Assembly (NCBI GenBank): GCA_016296045.1
Contig: JAEDKB010000041.1
Location: 1 to 9,856, forward strand
DNA length: 9,856 bases
Direction: 5' to 3'
From: Oscillospiraceae bacterium
GTDB lineage: Bacteria > Bacillota > Clostridia > Oscillospirales > Oscillospiraceae
Both the position numbers and the translations under genes were made by a program. Positions 1-6,946 of the stretch are shown here, piece after piece (position 1 is the first letter of the stretch; the number at the start of each line of letters is the position of its first letter). Under the pieces are notes generated by a model that was not told where the DNA came from, did not search any database, and saw only the letters and a program-made list of their open reading frames with translations.

Positions 1-55
1 TCGCTTTTTCCGCCACAGGCGGCGCTTCGCCTGTTTCCCCTCACGGGGGTAGTAA
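1..55. repeat. Intergenic hairpin-rich direct repeat, copy 1
   Basis: These 55 bases recur without a mismatch at 180-234, a spacing of 179 bases. The copy may extend left beyond the window. It contains short dyads: ccgcc/ggcgg around aca, caggcg/cgcctg, and cccc/gggg around tcac. This suggests a structured, non-coding intergenic element rather than a gene. The unit length, the single spacing of 124 bases between copies and the lack of further copies do not fit a CRISPR array. I cannot assign it to a named repeat family. Confidence 0.85.
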
Positions 56-179
56 CCTCTTAATGTTGGGGAAGTTTTCGTCTGCCGCAAGAGGACGCAA
101 TCCGCTTTGCCCACCGTCGCGGCGCTACGATTCCCGCTCCCTTTGGTCGCGCCAATCGTGCCGCTTCCTCGAAACACGC
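56..179. other. Unit between the two repeat copies, non-coding
   Basis: This 124-base GC-rich stretch lies between the two 55-base repeats. It contains a 6-base dyad, acgatt (127-132) with aatcgt (154-159), and several runs rich in gcg and cgc. Open frames that cross it are short and run through the repeats in register, so they look like chance. No ribosome site, tRNA-like cloverleaf or transposase fragment is visible. It may be the variable part of a larger tandem element of which only one full period is in the window. Confidence 0.5.
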
Positions 180-234
180 TCGCTTTTTCCGCCACAGGCG
201 GCGCTTCGCCTGTTTCCCCTCACGGGGGTAGTAA
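180..234. repeat. Intergenic hairpin-rich direct repeat, copy 2
   Basis: Exact second copy of bases 1-55. It ends in gtaa directly before a run of A on the plus strand, which forms the T tract of the minus-strand terminator at 233-268. The repeat therefore abuts the transcript end of the small gene at 320-679, as expected for an element that settles between transcription units. Confidence 0.85.
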
Positions 235-268
235 AAAAATAAGGCTGTCGATTTTTATCGGCAGTCTT
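233..268 (-). terminator. Rho-independent terminator, minus strand (second of two hairpins)
   Basis: Read on the minus strand, ctgccgat and atcgacag form an 8-base stem with one mismatch around a short A-rich loop, followed by ccttattttttt. This is a plausible final terminator for the gene at 320-679. The same stem with a G-U pair could form on the plus strand but has no U tract there. Confidence 0.55.
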
Positions 269-284
269 ACTCTATTAACGGCAA

Positions 285-321
285 AAGGACAGGAATACCC
301 TTTTGAGGGTACCCTGTCCTT
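285..321 (-). terminator. Strong hairpin right after the small gene (first of two)
   Basis: Bases 285-293 (aaggacagg) pair perfectly with 313-321 (cctgtcctt). An inner stem, taccc (296-300) with gggta (307-311), is separated by a small asymmetric bulge and closed by a 6-base loop. The stem begins inside the stop codon of the minus-strand gene at 320-679. Only four U residues follow on the minus strand (286-283), so it may be a weak terminator, or an RNA-stabilising hairpin, ahead of the better U tract at 234-240. Confidence 0.65.
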
Positions 322-679
322 ATAGCGGTTTTGTCTCAACCTCGACACGGAGGATCTGCTCCCAACCGGCGTGGACAAAGGCAAACTCCTTCTCCGTGCG
401 GCCATCCGGCAGAACCACCGTGCGTCCCGTTGCCAGCCGCTTCGACACCGCCTGCAGCACCGGCTTGCCGCCCGCAAGCTTCAGCAGCTCTCCGAGTTTT
501 CCGATGGGCAGCACCGCCGCCACCATGTCGCAATCGGACAGTGCGGGCTTGAGGTCTGCCACGTTCTGCACGGTGTCCTGCCATGCGGTGACTGTGATCG
601 GCTCGCCCGCGATCCGTTCGAGGTCTTTTCGTTGGTCCCCCGTCATTTCATGGCGGGATATCCAAAGGATCTGTTTCAT
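320..679 (-). CDS. Unknown small alpha/beta protein, 119 aa
   Basis: I do not recognise the family with confidence. The protein looks globular and Rossmann-like: strand ILWIS (4-8), helix TGDQRKDLERIAG (13-25), strand ITVTAW (28-33), helix around 40-49, strand MVAAVLP (52-58), helix GKLGELLKLAG (60-70), strand PVLQAVS (73-79), and a C-terminal strand ending in LRVEVE (110-115). There is no signal peptide or membrane segment. The ATG at 679 is preceded by gggagg six bases upstream. The gene lies downstream of the cas6 terminator, so it probably has its own promoter in 680-735. The opening SRH-x-T-x-x-Q pattern and the fold outline faintly recall short CARF-like ancillary proteins such as Csx20, but this is a weak analogy. 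It may equally be an unrelated neighbour. Confidence is for a real gene, not for function. Confidence 0.75.
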   Translation of the reverse strand: MKQILWISRHEMTGDQRKDLERIAGEPITVTAWQDTVQNVADLKPALSDCDMVAAVLPIGKLGELLKLAGGKPVLQAVSKRLATGRTVVLPDGRTEKEFAFVHAGWEQILRVEVETKPL

Positions 680-680
680 G

Positions 681-735
681 CGATTCCTCCCTTCTGTATA
701 TCATATCGTCTTGATTCGGGGAAAATTCAGGGAAG
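681..735 (-). promoter_or_regulatory. Likely promoter and ribosome site of the 119-aa gene
   Basis: The 55 bases between the cas6 terminator and the ATG at 679 are AT-rich on the minus strand. They contain gatatgatatac, which offers a TATGAT-like -10 box, followed by a strong gggaggaatcgc ribosome site. No convincing -35 box is visible at the usual distance. The call rests mainly on position: a terminator lies immediately upstream and a ribosome site immediately downstream. Confidence 0.4.
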
Positions 736-782
736 AAAAAATCGGTATGCAAATGCTTTGGCAAATGCATACCGATTTTTTT
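736..782 (-). terminator. Strong terminator at the end of the CRISPR-Cas operon
   Basis: Bases 742-751 (tcggtatgca) pair perfectly with 766-775 (tgcataccga). A-tracts and T-tracts flank the stem on both sides, so it looks bidirectional. On the minus strand six U residues follow at 741-736. The flank overlaps the cas6 stop codon at 781-783, so transcription should end directly after cas6. The loop contains part of a direct repeat, gcaaatgc, at 749-756 and 761-768. Confidence 0.85.
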
Positions 783-1530
783 ATAGACTCTCGCACATAA
801 CGCCGCCCATTCCGAGCGTTGTCTTGATACCGACACCGGCATAAGCGGAAAACAGCAGCAGCGCGTTCAAAATTTCCCGGTGGAATCCGCTTGCACGATT
901 CTCAAAGGTCATCTCGCCCGTAAATCCGTGAAGAACATTACCTTTCAGATTGTAGGAGCGGTTTCTCAGCGAAAAACGTGTACAGTCCAGCTTTTCCGCC
1001 AATGCCTCCACACCGTCATCCTCGACCTCAATCGGGCAGTTTGAAATGCAGCCATTCCATTTCTTGACCAAGTTGTTGAGGATCAGTCGATTTGTCGGCA
1101 GATTGACGTACCTTCCCTGACTTTTGAATGCGGTCGCCGTTTGAAATGTCAATTTATGCAGCGCAGAGTCATTCGCCGCAAGCGCAAGCAGCTCCTCTAC
1201 ACTCTTAATACTCCTTTTTTCTTCGCTTACGACTGACATCTCTGCCTGATTTGCCTTATAGTGATTTCCAACGCCATAAGACTTTTTTCCCTCAAGAACC
1301 GGCGCTGCAATTTCCTCGCAGGCATCTCCGATGAGGTTCACCGTCCATACGCAGCGATTCTCTTCGCAGGTCAAGAACTGGCTGATCGGCGTCACTTCAT
1401 TCCCGTGAAGCTCTCTTGCAAAGCGATCCGGCAGCGCGTTGAGAAGCGAGGCATACAGACGGTACGCCCACTCCGGATTCGGGACGCACTCACGGTCTGC
1501 GTTCAGTGTCAGCTGATATTGTGTCAGCAT
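781..1530 (-). CDS. cas6: Cas6 pre-crRNA endoribonuclease, 249 aa
   Basis: Cas6 cuts the long CRISPR transcript within each repeat to release crRNAs for the effector complex. The family is metal-independent and has two ferredoxin-like folds. Seen here: the N-terminal half carries LHGNEVTPISQF (41-52), the usual place of the catalytic histidine (H42). The C-terminus carries the hallmark glycine-rich loop AGVGIKTTLGMGGV (231-244). Length is typical (about 240-270). A GFTGEMTFE strand (about 205) precedes the last helix and loop, as in the family. The ATG at 1530 overlaps the end of the upstream sigma-like gene by seven bases and has gggag upstream, so translation is probably coupled. It is the last gene before a strong terminator. 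No CRISPR repeat is in the window, so the substrate cannot be checked. Confidence 0.9.
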   Translation of the reverse strand: MLTQYQLTLNADRECVPNPEWAYRLYASLLNALPDRFARELHGNEVTPISQFLTCEENRCVWTVNLIGDACEEIAAPVLEGKKSYGVGNHYKANQAEMSVVSEEKRSIKSVEELLALAANDSALHKLTFQTATAFKSQGRYVNLPTNRLILNNLVKKWNGCISNCPIEVEDDGVEALAEKLDCTRFSLRNRSYNLKGNVLHGFTGEMTFENRASGFHREILNALLLFSAYAGVGIKTTLGMGGVMCESL

Positions 1531-2528
1531 AGATACTCCCTCATGAATGACTGATATTCCTTGCGTTGCATGGATAGGGCAGGCGCTGTTGCGCTATACT
1601 GCTCTACCGCTTTCAAATAAGCAATATACACATCGTTCGGAAGCGGCTGCTCCAACTCATCTTTCACGGTTCGACCGCTGACCACCTCGCCGTACGGTTT
1701 CAGATTACAATATCTTAATTCTGAAACTGTACGGCATTTTTTTGCCATATAGTAGTCCAAAAAGGGAAGCTTGAAAGCGTCAAAGAGGTCTCGCTCTCTC
1801 TTGATTTCCGGAAGGTCGAATTCGCTGCGAATATAGCCGGAAATACCATCCGTGAAGAACATCCTGTAGTAGTTTGCTTTTATGGGGTTGTTTGCCTTAC
1901 CCTGCAATCTTGCCGGCAAATTGAGCATCAGCGTTACCGCTTCAAGCAGAGCATCCTCGTTCAGCATTTTCTCGTACACAGTAGGCAAATTTCCCTCTAA
2001 TCTGTCTTCCAACGGCGTACCATCTGCCTCTTCTTTGGCTTGAGGAGCGTTCAATGAAACCGGGTATTTTTTCTTTTTCTTTCTTTCGTCGGTAGCTTCA
2101 TCGACTTCATCTTTGGTTTGTACCCCGAAATCCTTATCACGGATATCTTTTGAGCGATAATTGAGTCTACTCAACACAAATTTTGAAAACTTACCCTTGC
2201 TTGAATCAAACTTATCTACCTCAAGCCAAAGCTCCCCGAGGGCGTCATCGTACTTGTGATAGCTCAATTCCATGACAAGACTGAAAAGCTCCAACGCCTT
2301 GCTTTGCCAAGCTCCCTCGTTGCCTTCCCGCTTCAGCGCGAAGAATTCTTCGGCTAATTTATCTACATCGCTCCATTTCTTACCATTGGCCTGTTTGCTT
2401 TTTCCGTCTGAAGATTCTTTGTCTTCGATTCCCCAAATATCTTCTTCCGTCAGCTCATCAACTGTTTCCCAGCTTTCTCTATCTGTCAAGTCGTACATCC
2501 CGTCGAACTTTTTCTCTGTATTTGCCAT
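1524..2528 (-). CDS. Sigma-70-like protein embedded in the type III operon, 334 aa
   Basis: Residues 92-128 contain a segment very like sigma-70 region 2: a helix ending in LGELWLEVDKFDSSKG, then KFSKFVLSRLNYRSKD. Compare the classical pattern D-L-x-Q-E-G-x-x-G-L-x-x-A-x-x-K-F-D-x-x-K-G-x-x-F-x-x-Y-A. A lysine-rich linker (149-155) and VSLNAP (157-162) with an acidic stretch follow, like the VSLD linker before region 4 in alternative sigma factors. Residues 190-335 are mostly helical, but I see no textbook region 4 helix-turn-helix, so promoter binding is unproven. The first 60 residues are strongly acidic. I chose the ATG at 2528, with gaggtga eight bases upstream, over an in-frame ATG at 2609 that would overlap the preceding gene by 71 bases. 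The gene sits ten bases after the small CARF gene and overlaps cas6 by seven. An alternative is a degenerate, non-sigma structural protein. Confidence 0.6.
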   Translation of the reverse strand: MANTEKKFDGMYDLTDRESWETVDELTEEDIWGIEDKESSDGKSKQANGKKWSDVDKLAEEFFALKREGNEGAWQSKALELFSLVMELSYHKYDDALGELWLEVDKFDSSKGKFSKFVLSRLNYRSKDIRDKDFGVQTKDEVDEATDERKKKKKYPVSLNAPQAKEEADGTPLEDRLEGNLPTVYEKMLNEDALLEAVTLMLNLPARLQGKANNPIKANYYRMFFTDGISGYIRSEFDLPEIKRERDLFDAFKLPFLDYYMAKKCRTVSELRYCNLKPYGEVVSGRTVKDELEQPLPNDVYIAYLKAVEQYSATAPALSMQRKEYQSFMREYLC

Positions 2529-2538
2529 ACTGCTCACC

Positions 2539-3156
2539 TCACATGGAGAGCACAGCATCAATTGCAGCCTTCGGGTCTGCCGTTCCTCTGTCGGCGAGAA
2601 CACGCACAAGCTCGTCTAACTGCAATAATGCTGTTTCGTCATATACATAAGTTTTCGGCGGATTTACACGACGATCCATTTGACCGTACACAAGGCAGGA
2701 TATTGATGCGTTCTTTTTCACGCGATACGCATACTGGAGCGCCATCATCAACGCCTTGGACACAGGCTTTGTCCCGTAGGTCATGCAGGCAAAAAGCTCA
2801 TCATCGTCTTCCACATAGTCAATCAGCTTTCGAAATGTCTCCGCGTGCGCGGAAACCTTTTGTTCTGCACTGATGAAAACATCACGAATCTCTGTCCGGA
2901 TACCCTTCTTCGTGCAAAGCTCATCGATCTCCTCTTCCAAAAAAGCTCTATTCCTACGGCAATCGTCATTATTCTCTTCGGTCACCGCAATGACAAGAAT
3001 CTTTTCGCCTTGCTCCGTATATCCATTGATTGCAGGAAGAATCGGAAAGCGGGTTTCCTCTTCCATCTGAAGCTTGCTGTTTCCAACCGCCTCATAATGG
3101 CACGGATTCAGCTTCCCTTCCGGCTGAAGTGGAATTACGGTAAAAAACTTTTTCAT
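2539..3156 (-). CDS. Small CARF-like protein without an effector domain, 205 aa
   Basis: The protein looks like a single Rossmann/CARF unit. It has an N-terminal strand MKKFFTVIPL, strand EKILVIAVTEEN (51-62) followed by a helix (68-84), strand RTEIRDVFIS (88-96), a helix (102-114), and then the key segment ELFACMTYGTKPVSKALMMA (120-139). That segment matches the CARF motif in which a strand runs into a T-x-G-T-K-P loop and a helix that bind cyclic oligoadenylate. A further strand ISCLVYGQ (152-159) and a C-terminal helical tail (175-205) follow. No HEPN, PD-(D/E)XK, RelE or winged-helix part is visible. It could be a ligand sensor, a ring nuclease, or a partner of the adjoining sigma-like protein. 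The ATG at 3156 has gaggagg about ten bases upstream, and the gene starts five bases after the CARF-HEPN gene. CARF assignment is by motif only. Confidence 0.65.
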   Translation of the reverse strand: MKKFFTVIPLQPEGKLNPCHYEAVGNSKLQMEEETRFPILPAINGYTEQGEKILVIAVTEENNDDCRRNRAFLEEEIDELCTKKGIRTEIRDVFISAEQKVSAHAETFRKLIDYVEDDDELFACMTYGTKPVSKALMMALQYAYRVKKNASISCLVYGQMDRRVNPPKTYVYDETALLQLDELVRVLADRGTADPKAAIDAVLSM

Positions 3157-3161
3157 GGTTC

Positions 3162-4739
3162 TTATTTCCTCCTCATGTTTCGAACACGCTCAACCGCTTT
3201 GAGCAAAATATCCCTGATGTCACCGGAAGTGACCTCCTCCAGCACCTTATACCCATTTGTGTTCAGATATTTCATCTGAATTTTTTGGTCGGAACTGCTT
3301 TCCACATTGGCATGATTGGTCATATTCCGCAACGCTTTGACATACACATAGTCTTTCAGCGCATCAACGAGCTGTGTTTCGGTGCAATCAATACACCTAT
3401 AATCTGATGCAGGCAAAAGTGTCCTGAAGTTTTTCAGCGTCATCGTATAGCCATCCGCCCCGAAAAGTTTACAGAGATTTGATTCATTCATGCCTTTGCC
3501 AAGCATTCGGTCAACTCCGTATCTCCATTCCAAATCATCCATGTAGCACAAGAATCCTTTGTTGATAGGAATGCTCTCTCTCCAGTTCTCGCAGAACGCT
3601 CCATCTTCCTGTGGATATGTTGCACGAAGCACAATGCAAAGATTTTCGACCGCAGAGCGAGCATTCGGATATGGCTCTCCTCCCTTGTTATCGTAAACCA
3701 CATCAAGTAAGTCTTTTCTTTTAAAATTGATGTAATTTCGCAAAGATTTTACGGGATTATTGCGACCATCCATGCTCATATCGCAGGAAAGCATCATCAA
3801 CTCTCTCAAGCGGATTGCATCAGCATCCTCATAGTCTCTTTTCCCCATTGTGTATGCCCCTCTACCATCAACATGCCGCATGATCTCTCTCGGCACACGC
3901 TCGGTATAGACAGTCAACGCCTGCTGAAGCATATTGCTTTTTACGCACCACTCAATCAAGCTCAAGGTATCGAGTCCTTCGCCAAAGCGCTTTTGGAGCG
4001 TCGGTAAAAGCTGCTGCATCAAAGGATCGTCACAGCTTCTTGCATTCTTTAACGCAACTTCAAACCGCTTCATGCACTCGTCGATTTTGGAGGTGCGACA
4101 TAAGGTAATTGTCTCAAAAAGAGCATCCATGCTTTTGAGCAGCTCATCAATTTTTTCATCCGGCTCTCCGCGCTTATCGTAGTAGTTCCTAAGCATATGC
4201 GTACTGCCCAAAGAACTCAGCTCCTGCATTCCTTCCACCATATTGAAGGTGTCAAAAAGCTGTGTTGCATCCCGAATATGACCGGGCTCATCTTTTCTTC
4301 CGGCTTCGCTGTACACCGCGCCGCCGAAAGTAACGCCGGTATAATGCATCGTGCGGCTCAGCAGCATAATGTCCATCATCACCGTCCGAAAACCTCCGGT
4401 AACATCCAGGAATATTACATCATCAGGCTGAATCTTGGACATAACTTCGCTCAGCAATTCTCCGGAATCTCTCTGCTCATCGTAATGGATCTCCGTGCAT
4501 ACGGCGGTGGGTGCATTTTCTGCCGCAAACAGGCAAAAGTCTTCCCACGCTTCCGCTTTTGCGCGATCACTGACAAGGCAGATCACCTCGTCAATGTCAG
4601 GATTCTCTCGGTACAAATAACGCAACGGCGCCTCATTGGTTTCCTTTCCCCGTACTGCCGATCCATCCGGGCAAATATAGTCTTTTTCGACAGCGTCATT
4701 ATGCTTCAGGCTTAAAAAGGTGATAATCTTCTTTGCCAT
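3162..4739 (-). CDS. CARF-HEPN ancillary RNase, Csx1/Csx2 (TM1812, DxTHG) type, 525 aa
   Basis: Proteins of this group sense cyclic oligoadenylate made by activated Cas10 and then cut RNA non-specifically. Seen here: an N-terminal CARF region (about 1-190) with the opening strand KKIITFLSL, strand DEVICLVSD (50-58), and the motif FLDVTGGFR (110-118), a variant of D-x-T-H-G in which G replaces H. The long helical middle (about 190-440) is followed by a C-terminal HEPN region with LRNMTNHAN, an intact RX4H motif (R471, H476). The length is within the range of long TM1812 proteins. The ATG at 4739 has ggagg about eight bases upstream and begins three bases after the preceding RAMP gene, so it belongs to the same transcript. 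Both the sensor loop and the nuclease motif look intact. The exact Csx number is uncertain, so I give no symbol. Confidence 0.86.
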   Translation of the reverse strand: MAKKIITFLSLKHNDAVEKDYICPDGSAVRGKETNEAPLRYLYRENPDIDEVICLVSDRAKAEAWEDFCLFAAENAPTAVCTEIHYDEQRDSGELLSEVMSKIQPDDVIFLDVTGGFRTVMMDIMLLSRTMHYTGVTFGGAVYSEAGRKDEPGHIRDATQLFDTFNMVEGMQELSSLGSTHMLRNYYDKRGEPDEKIDELLKSMDALFETITLCRTSKIDECMKRFEVALKNARSCDDPLMQQLLPTLQKRFGEGLDTLSLIEWCVKSNMLQQALTVYTERVPREIMRHVDGRGAYTMGKRDYEDADAIRLRELMMLSCDMSMDGRNNPVKSLRNYINFKRKDLLDVVYDNKGGEPYPNARSAVENLCIVLRATYPQEDGAFCENWRESIPINKGFLCYMDDLEWRYGVDRMLGKGMNESNLCKLFGADGYTMTLKNFRTLLPASDYRCIDCTETQLVDALKDYVYVKALRNMTNHANVESSSDQKIQMKYLNTNGYKVLEEVTSGDIRDILLKAVERVRNMRRK

Positions 4740-4742
4740 TGA

Positions 4743-6584
4743 TTAGCCTCCTTTTTTCTTTCTCTGCGCCTCATATAATGCGCGCTGCATAGGTGTCATT
4801 TTGCTCAAATCCGGCTCATCCGTCTTCTCTTCCTGTGTCTGGCTTTCACGAACATCCTTTATCGTTTCAAGAGGTGCTGTGATATTCTGATATTCCTTCA
4901 AATCCATATAAGACACATCCTCTTTCCGGCGAATCTCTCGGTGCAGGAAGAAAAAGTCTTGAATATTTGCCTGTCCGCGGATCGTTCTGTTCTTTTTCTT
5001 TTTACCCGAATTGTCCACTTCACCAAAGAACTTCTGTTCAGCAAAAGCTTCATAGGCGCTGATATAAGTACCTACCTTTTCTTTGCCCTCTTGGTACGAC
5101 AAACCGTTCAGGCTATCCAAAGAATACAGTTTTGCAAAATCATACTCCCGCAGGCTGTCGATCTCGACCCTCATACGTCCGAACCCGTACGGCTTACCCA
5201 TACCAAGACTTTGATAGCATCCGTCATCCAAGCGCAGGGTCCAAAGCAGCAAGCCGAGCTCATCCTCATTCAGGTTCTTATAGCGAATCACACCGGAGAA
5301 CTTGCTTTCCTCCGGAAGCGGTCGGAGTGTTGAAAGGAACGCTGCGTCTTCTTTTCCTTCCGGCGGTTTCGCTGCTTCCGCTTCATGGAGCCAATACTGC
5401 TTATAACCCCGGAGCTTAAAATCATCGTCCGTATAATTCTTGGCATCCGTCACATAGCCGGTGTACCAGCTCGGCTTTGGTTCTCCCAGTACGGTTTTGA
5501 TTTCATTGCTTTCTTTTGTCTCGGAGATCAAGCGGAAGTCTTCAAAGGATACACGGGAGCGGAAGGCGCGATCTTTGTCCGCAAATCCCAAAATAGCATG
5601 TGGATAGTCCAGCTCCCCGCCCGCTTTTTCCTTGTGCTTATCAGGCAAGCCTTCTGCCATGCTATGGCGATAGCCAATTCTCAGGAATAAAGACATTCCG
5701 AAGTAGGTGTGTTCTTCATGACGAATATAAAATACGGGCTTTTCCTCGCCCTCCTTAGGCAGTGCCCAAAAGTTTACATCGTAGTAAGCTTTCAAGGAGT
5801 TCTGCCGTGCTTCCCAGTCTTGCTTATAGGAAATTTCATCGGTCTCGCTGATGGGAACCGGCTCAGCATTGCTGTCAGCCTCGGGGAAAACATACAGGTG
5901 ATTGGGAATTCTCCCCACCGGTCTTCCGGTAAAAAGAAGTGTCCCTTGCATCATACCACTGATGTTGCCTCTTTTTATGTCCTTAATTGCATCACCATTT
6001 GACGTATAGGACACTTTCATCGTCCGTGCAGCATCCTGCCCGACTTCTTTAAAGAAGGGATGTGACCGGGAAATCCGCAGATATTTCCCATTCGTCGGCT
6101 TAATGAAATAGGAATTTCCCTTACGGCACAGATATCCGCAAAGAACATTTTCCGGGATTGAGTAGGTCTTGCCCGAAGGACTCTTTCGGCTCTGTACGTC
6201 CAGCACATCGTGATAGTACTGCTTCAAATCGTTTCCCGTTGAGCCTCGCGCCGCAGCCATCTCACGGAAAAAAATCTGGTAGTCGTCCAAATCCTCGCCC
6301 GCGCGGACACGTCCGAAGCCGAGAATCTGCATATTTTCTCTTACTAAGCCGCGTACCGTTGAGCCAGGAATCGCCGAAGTGTTGTCAGGGGTGCGATAAA
6401 AATGCTTATTTCCATCCGATACGAACACCGGAGTGTCCGCAATCATCGTCACATGGATCTCACCTGATTTCAGCTCCGGGTCGATTCTGTCATGTCTCGG
6501 AAGTTCATCTTCGCTCGCATAACGAGTCAAAATCCTATTTGAAAAAGGAACGAAGTTATAGGGTGCTCTCGCTTTATTCGGCAT
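4743..6584 (-). CDS. Large RAMP protein, TIGR03986 family / III-Dv Cas7-insertion subunit, 613 aa
   Basis: This is a Cas7-group backbone subunit of the effector complex. It starts with PYNFVPFSNR (8-17), typical of TIGR03986 proteins. A ferredoxin-like strand GEIHVTMIADTPVFVSDG (41-58) leads to AIPGSTVRGLVRE (71-83), the RAMP I-P-G-S-x-x-R-G motif. D57 sits 14 residues before IPGST, where the cleavage aspartate of Csm3 lies, so it is a candidate catalytic residue. Further family marks are FRSRVSFEDF (341-350), KLRGYKQYWLH (390-400) and the glycine-rich loop LGMGKPYGFGRMRV (460-473). The region at about 100-330 is a large insertion within the RAMP fold. The C-terminal 80 residues are charged and probably flexible. 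I chose the ATG at 6584 (gggaggg seven bases upstream, two bases after csx19) over the ATG at 6605 inside csx19. Confidence 0.88.
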   Translation of the reverse strand: MPNKARAPYNFVPFSNRILTRYASEDELPRHDRIDPELKSGEIHVTMIADTPVFVSDGNKHFYRTPDNTSAIPGSTVRGLVRENMQILGFGRVRAGEDLDDYQIFFREMAAARGSTGNDLKQYYHDVLDVQSRKSPSGKTYSIPENVLCGYLCRKGNSYFIKPTNGKYLRISRSHPFFKEVGQDAARTMKVSYTSNGDAIKDIKRGNISGMMQGTLLFTGRPVGRIPNHLYVFPEADSNAEPVPISETDEISYKQDWEARQNSLKAYYDVNFWALPKEGEEKPVFYIRHEEHTYFGMSLFLRIGYRHSMAEGLPDKHKEKAGGELDYPHAILGFADKDRAFRSRVSFEDFRLISETKESNEIKTVLGEPKPSWYTGYVTDAKNYTDDDFKLRGYKQYWLHEAEAAKPPEGKEDAAFLSTLRPLPEESKFSGVIRYKNLNEDELGLLLWTLRLDDGCYQSLGMGKPYGFGRMRVEIDSLREYDFAKLYSLDSLNGLSYQEGKEKVGTYISAYEAFAEQKFFGEVDNSGKKKKNRTIRGQANIQDFFFLHREIRRKEDVSYMDLKEYQNITAPLETIKDVRESQTQEEKTDEPDLSKMTPMQRALYEAQRKKKGG

Positions 6585-6586
6585 TC

Positions 6587-6946
6587 TTATCCCTCCCAAC
6601 CGCAAAGCCTTATCGCTTGAATGTACGCTTGTCCATCCTCGTCATAAGACACCGCCTTGGAAACTTTTACTTTGTTTCCAAACCGGCAGATATTCTCTAT
6701 CTCGAGCGTATCCTCTATGGTCTTGTCCAATGGTTCTTCTGTCAAAACAGCCGCTTTTTGGATGCCATTCGCCCAAAAGATCCTGATTTCCTGTTTTTCG
6801 TCGAAGAAATGTGCCTCTGAAAGCGTTTCCGGGAGCTCCGGCGGCGTCTCGCCCAGTATCACTTTATCCGTCGTACGCAGCAGCGCATACGGAAGCTTTT
6901 TCCCTTGCTCAAACGCGTCCTGCAGTGTAAGCAGACTAATTTTCAT
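6587..6946 (-). CDS. csx19: Csx19-type subunit (TIGR03984-like) of a III-D system, 119 aa
   Basis: Csx19 is a small protein found only with type III-D loci and is a component of the III-Dv complex. The pattern agrees: YALLRTTDKVILG (20-32), then SEAHFFDEKQEIRIFWANG (43-61), which fits the family outline of a small residue, L/F-F-x-E, then E-x-R-x-W/F-x-x-x-G. The C-terminus YIQAIRLCGWEG resembles the family's closing strand. At 119 residues it is on the short side. The ATG at 6946 overlaps the stop of the upstream gene in an ATGA arrangement and has ggagg upstream, so I reject an earlier in-frame ATG at 6973. The position between Cas7-2x and the TIGR03986 RAMP protein supports the call as much as the sequence does. 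Confidence 0.75.
   Translation of the reverse strand: MKISLLTLQDAFEQGKKLPYALLRTTDKVILGETPPELPETLSEAHFFDEKQEIRIFWANGIQKAAVLTEEPLDKTIEDTLEIENICRFGNKVKVSKAVSYDEDGQAYIQAIRLCGWEG

Noticed and set aside
1..234. CRISPR array
   Set aside because: There are only two copies, the unit is 55 bases and the interval is 124 bases. No 28-37-base repeat with 30-45-base spacers is present.
107..325. Short plus-strand coding region through the repeats
   Set aside because: It lies across the repeat and two hairpins, has no ribosome site, and its composition follows the repeat units. It looks like a chance open frame.
2060..2090. Programmed frameshift at the A-rich lysine codons of the sigma-like gene
   Set aside because: The run is AG-interrupted, no useful alternative frame continues from it, and the main frame is intact on both sides.
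2529..2609. N-terminal extension of the sigma-like protein
   Set aside because: The extra 27 residues would be read over the end of the CARF gene, while a good gaggtga site precedes the ATG at 2528.
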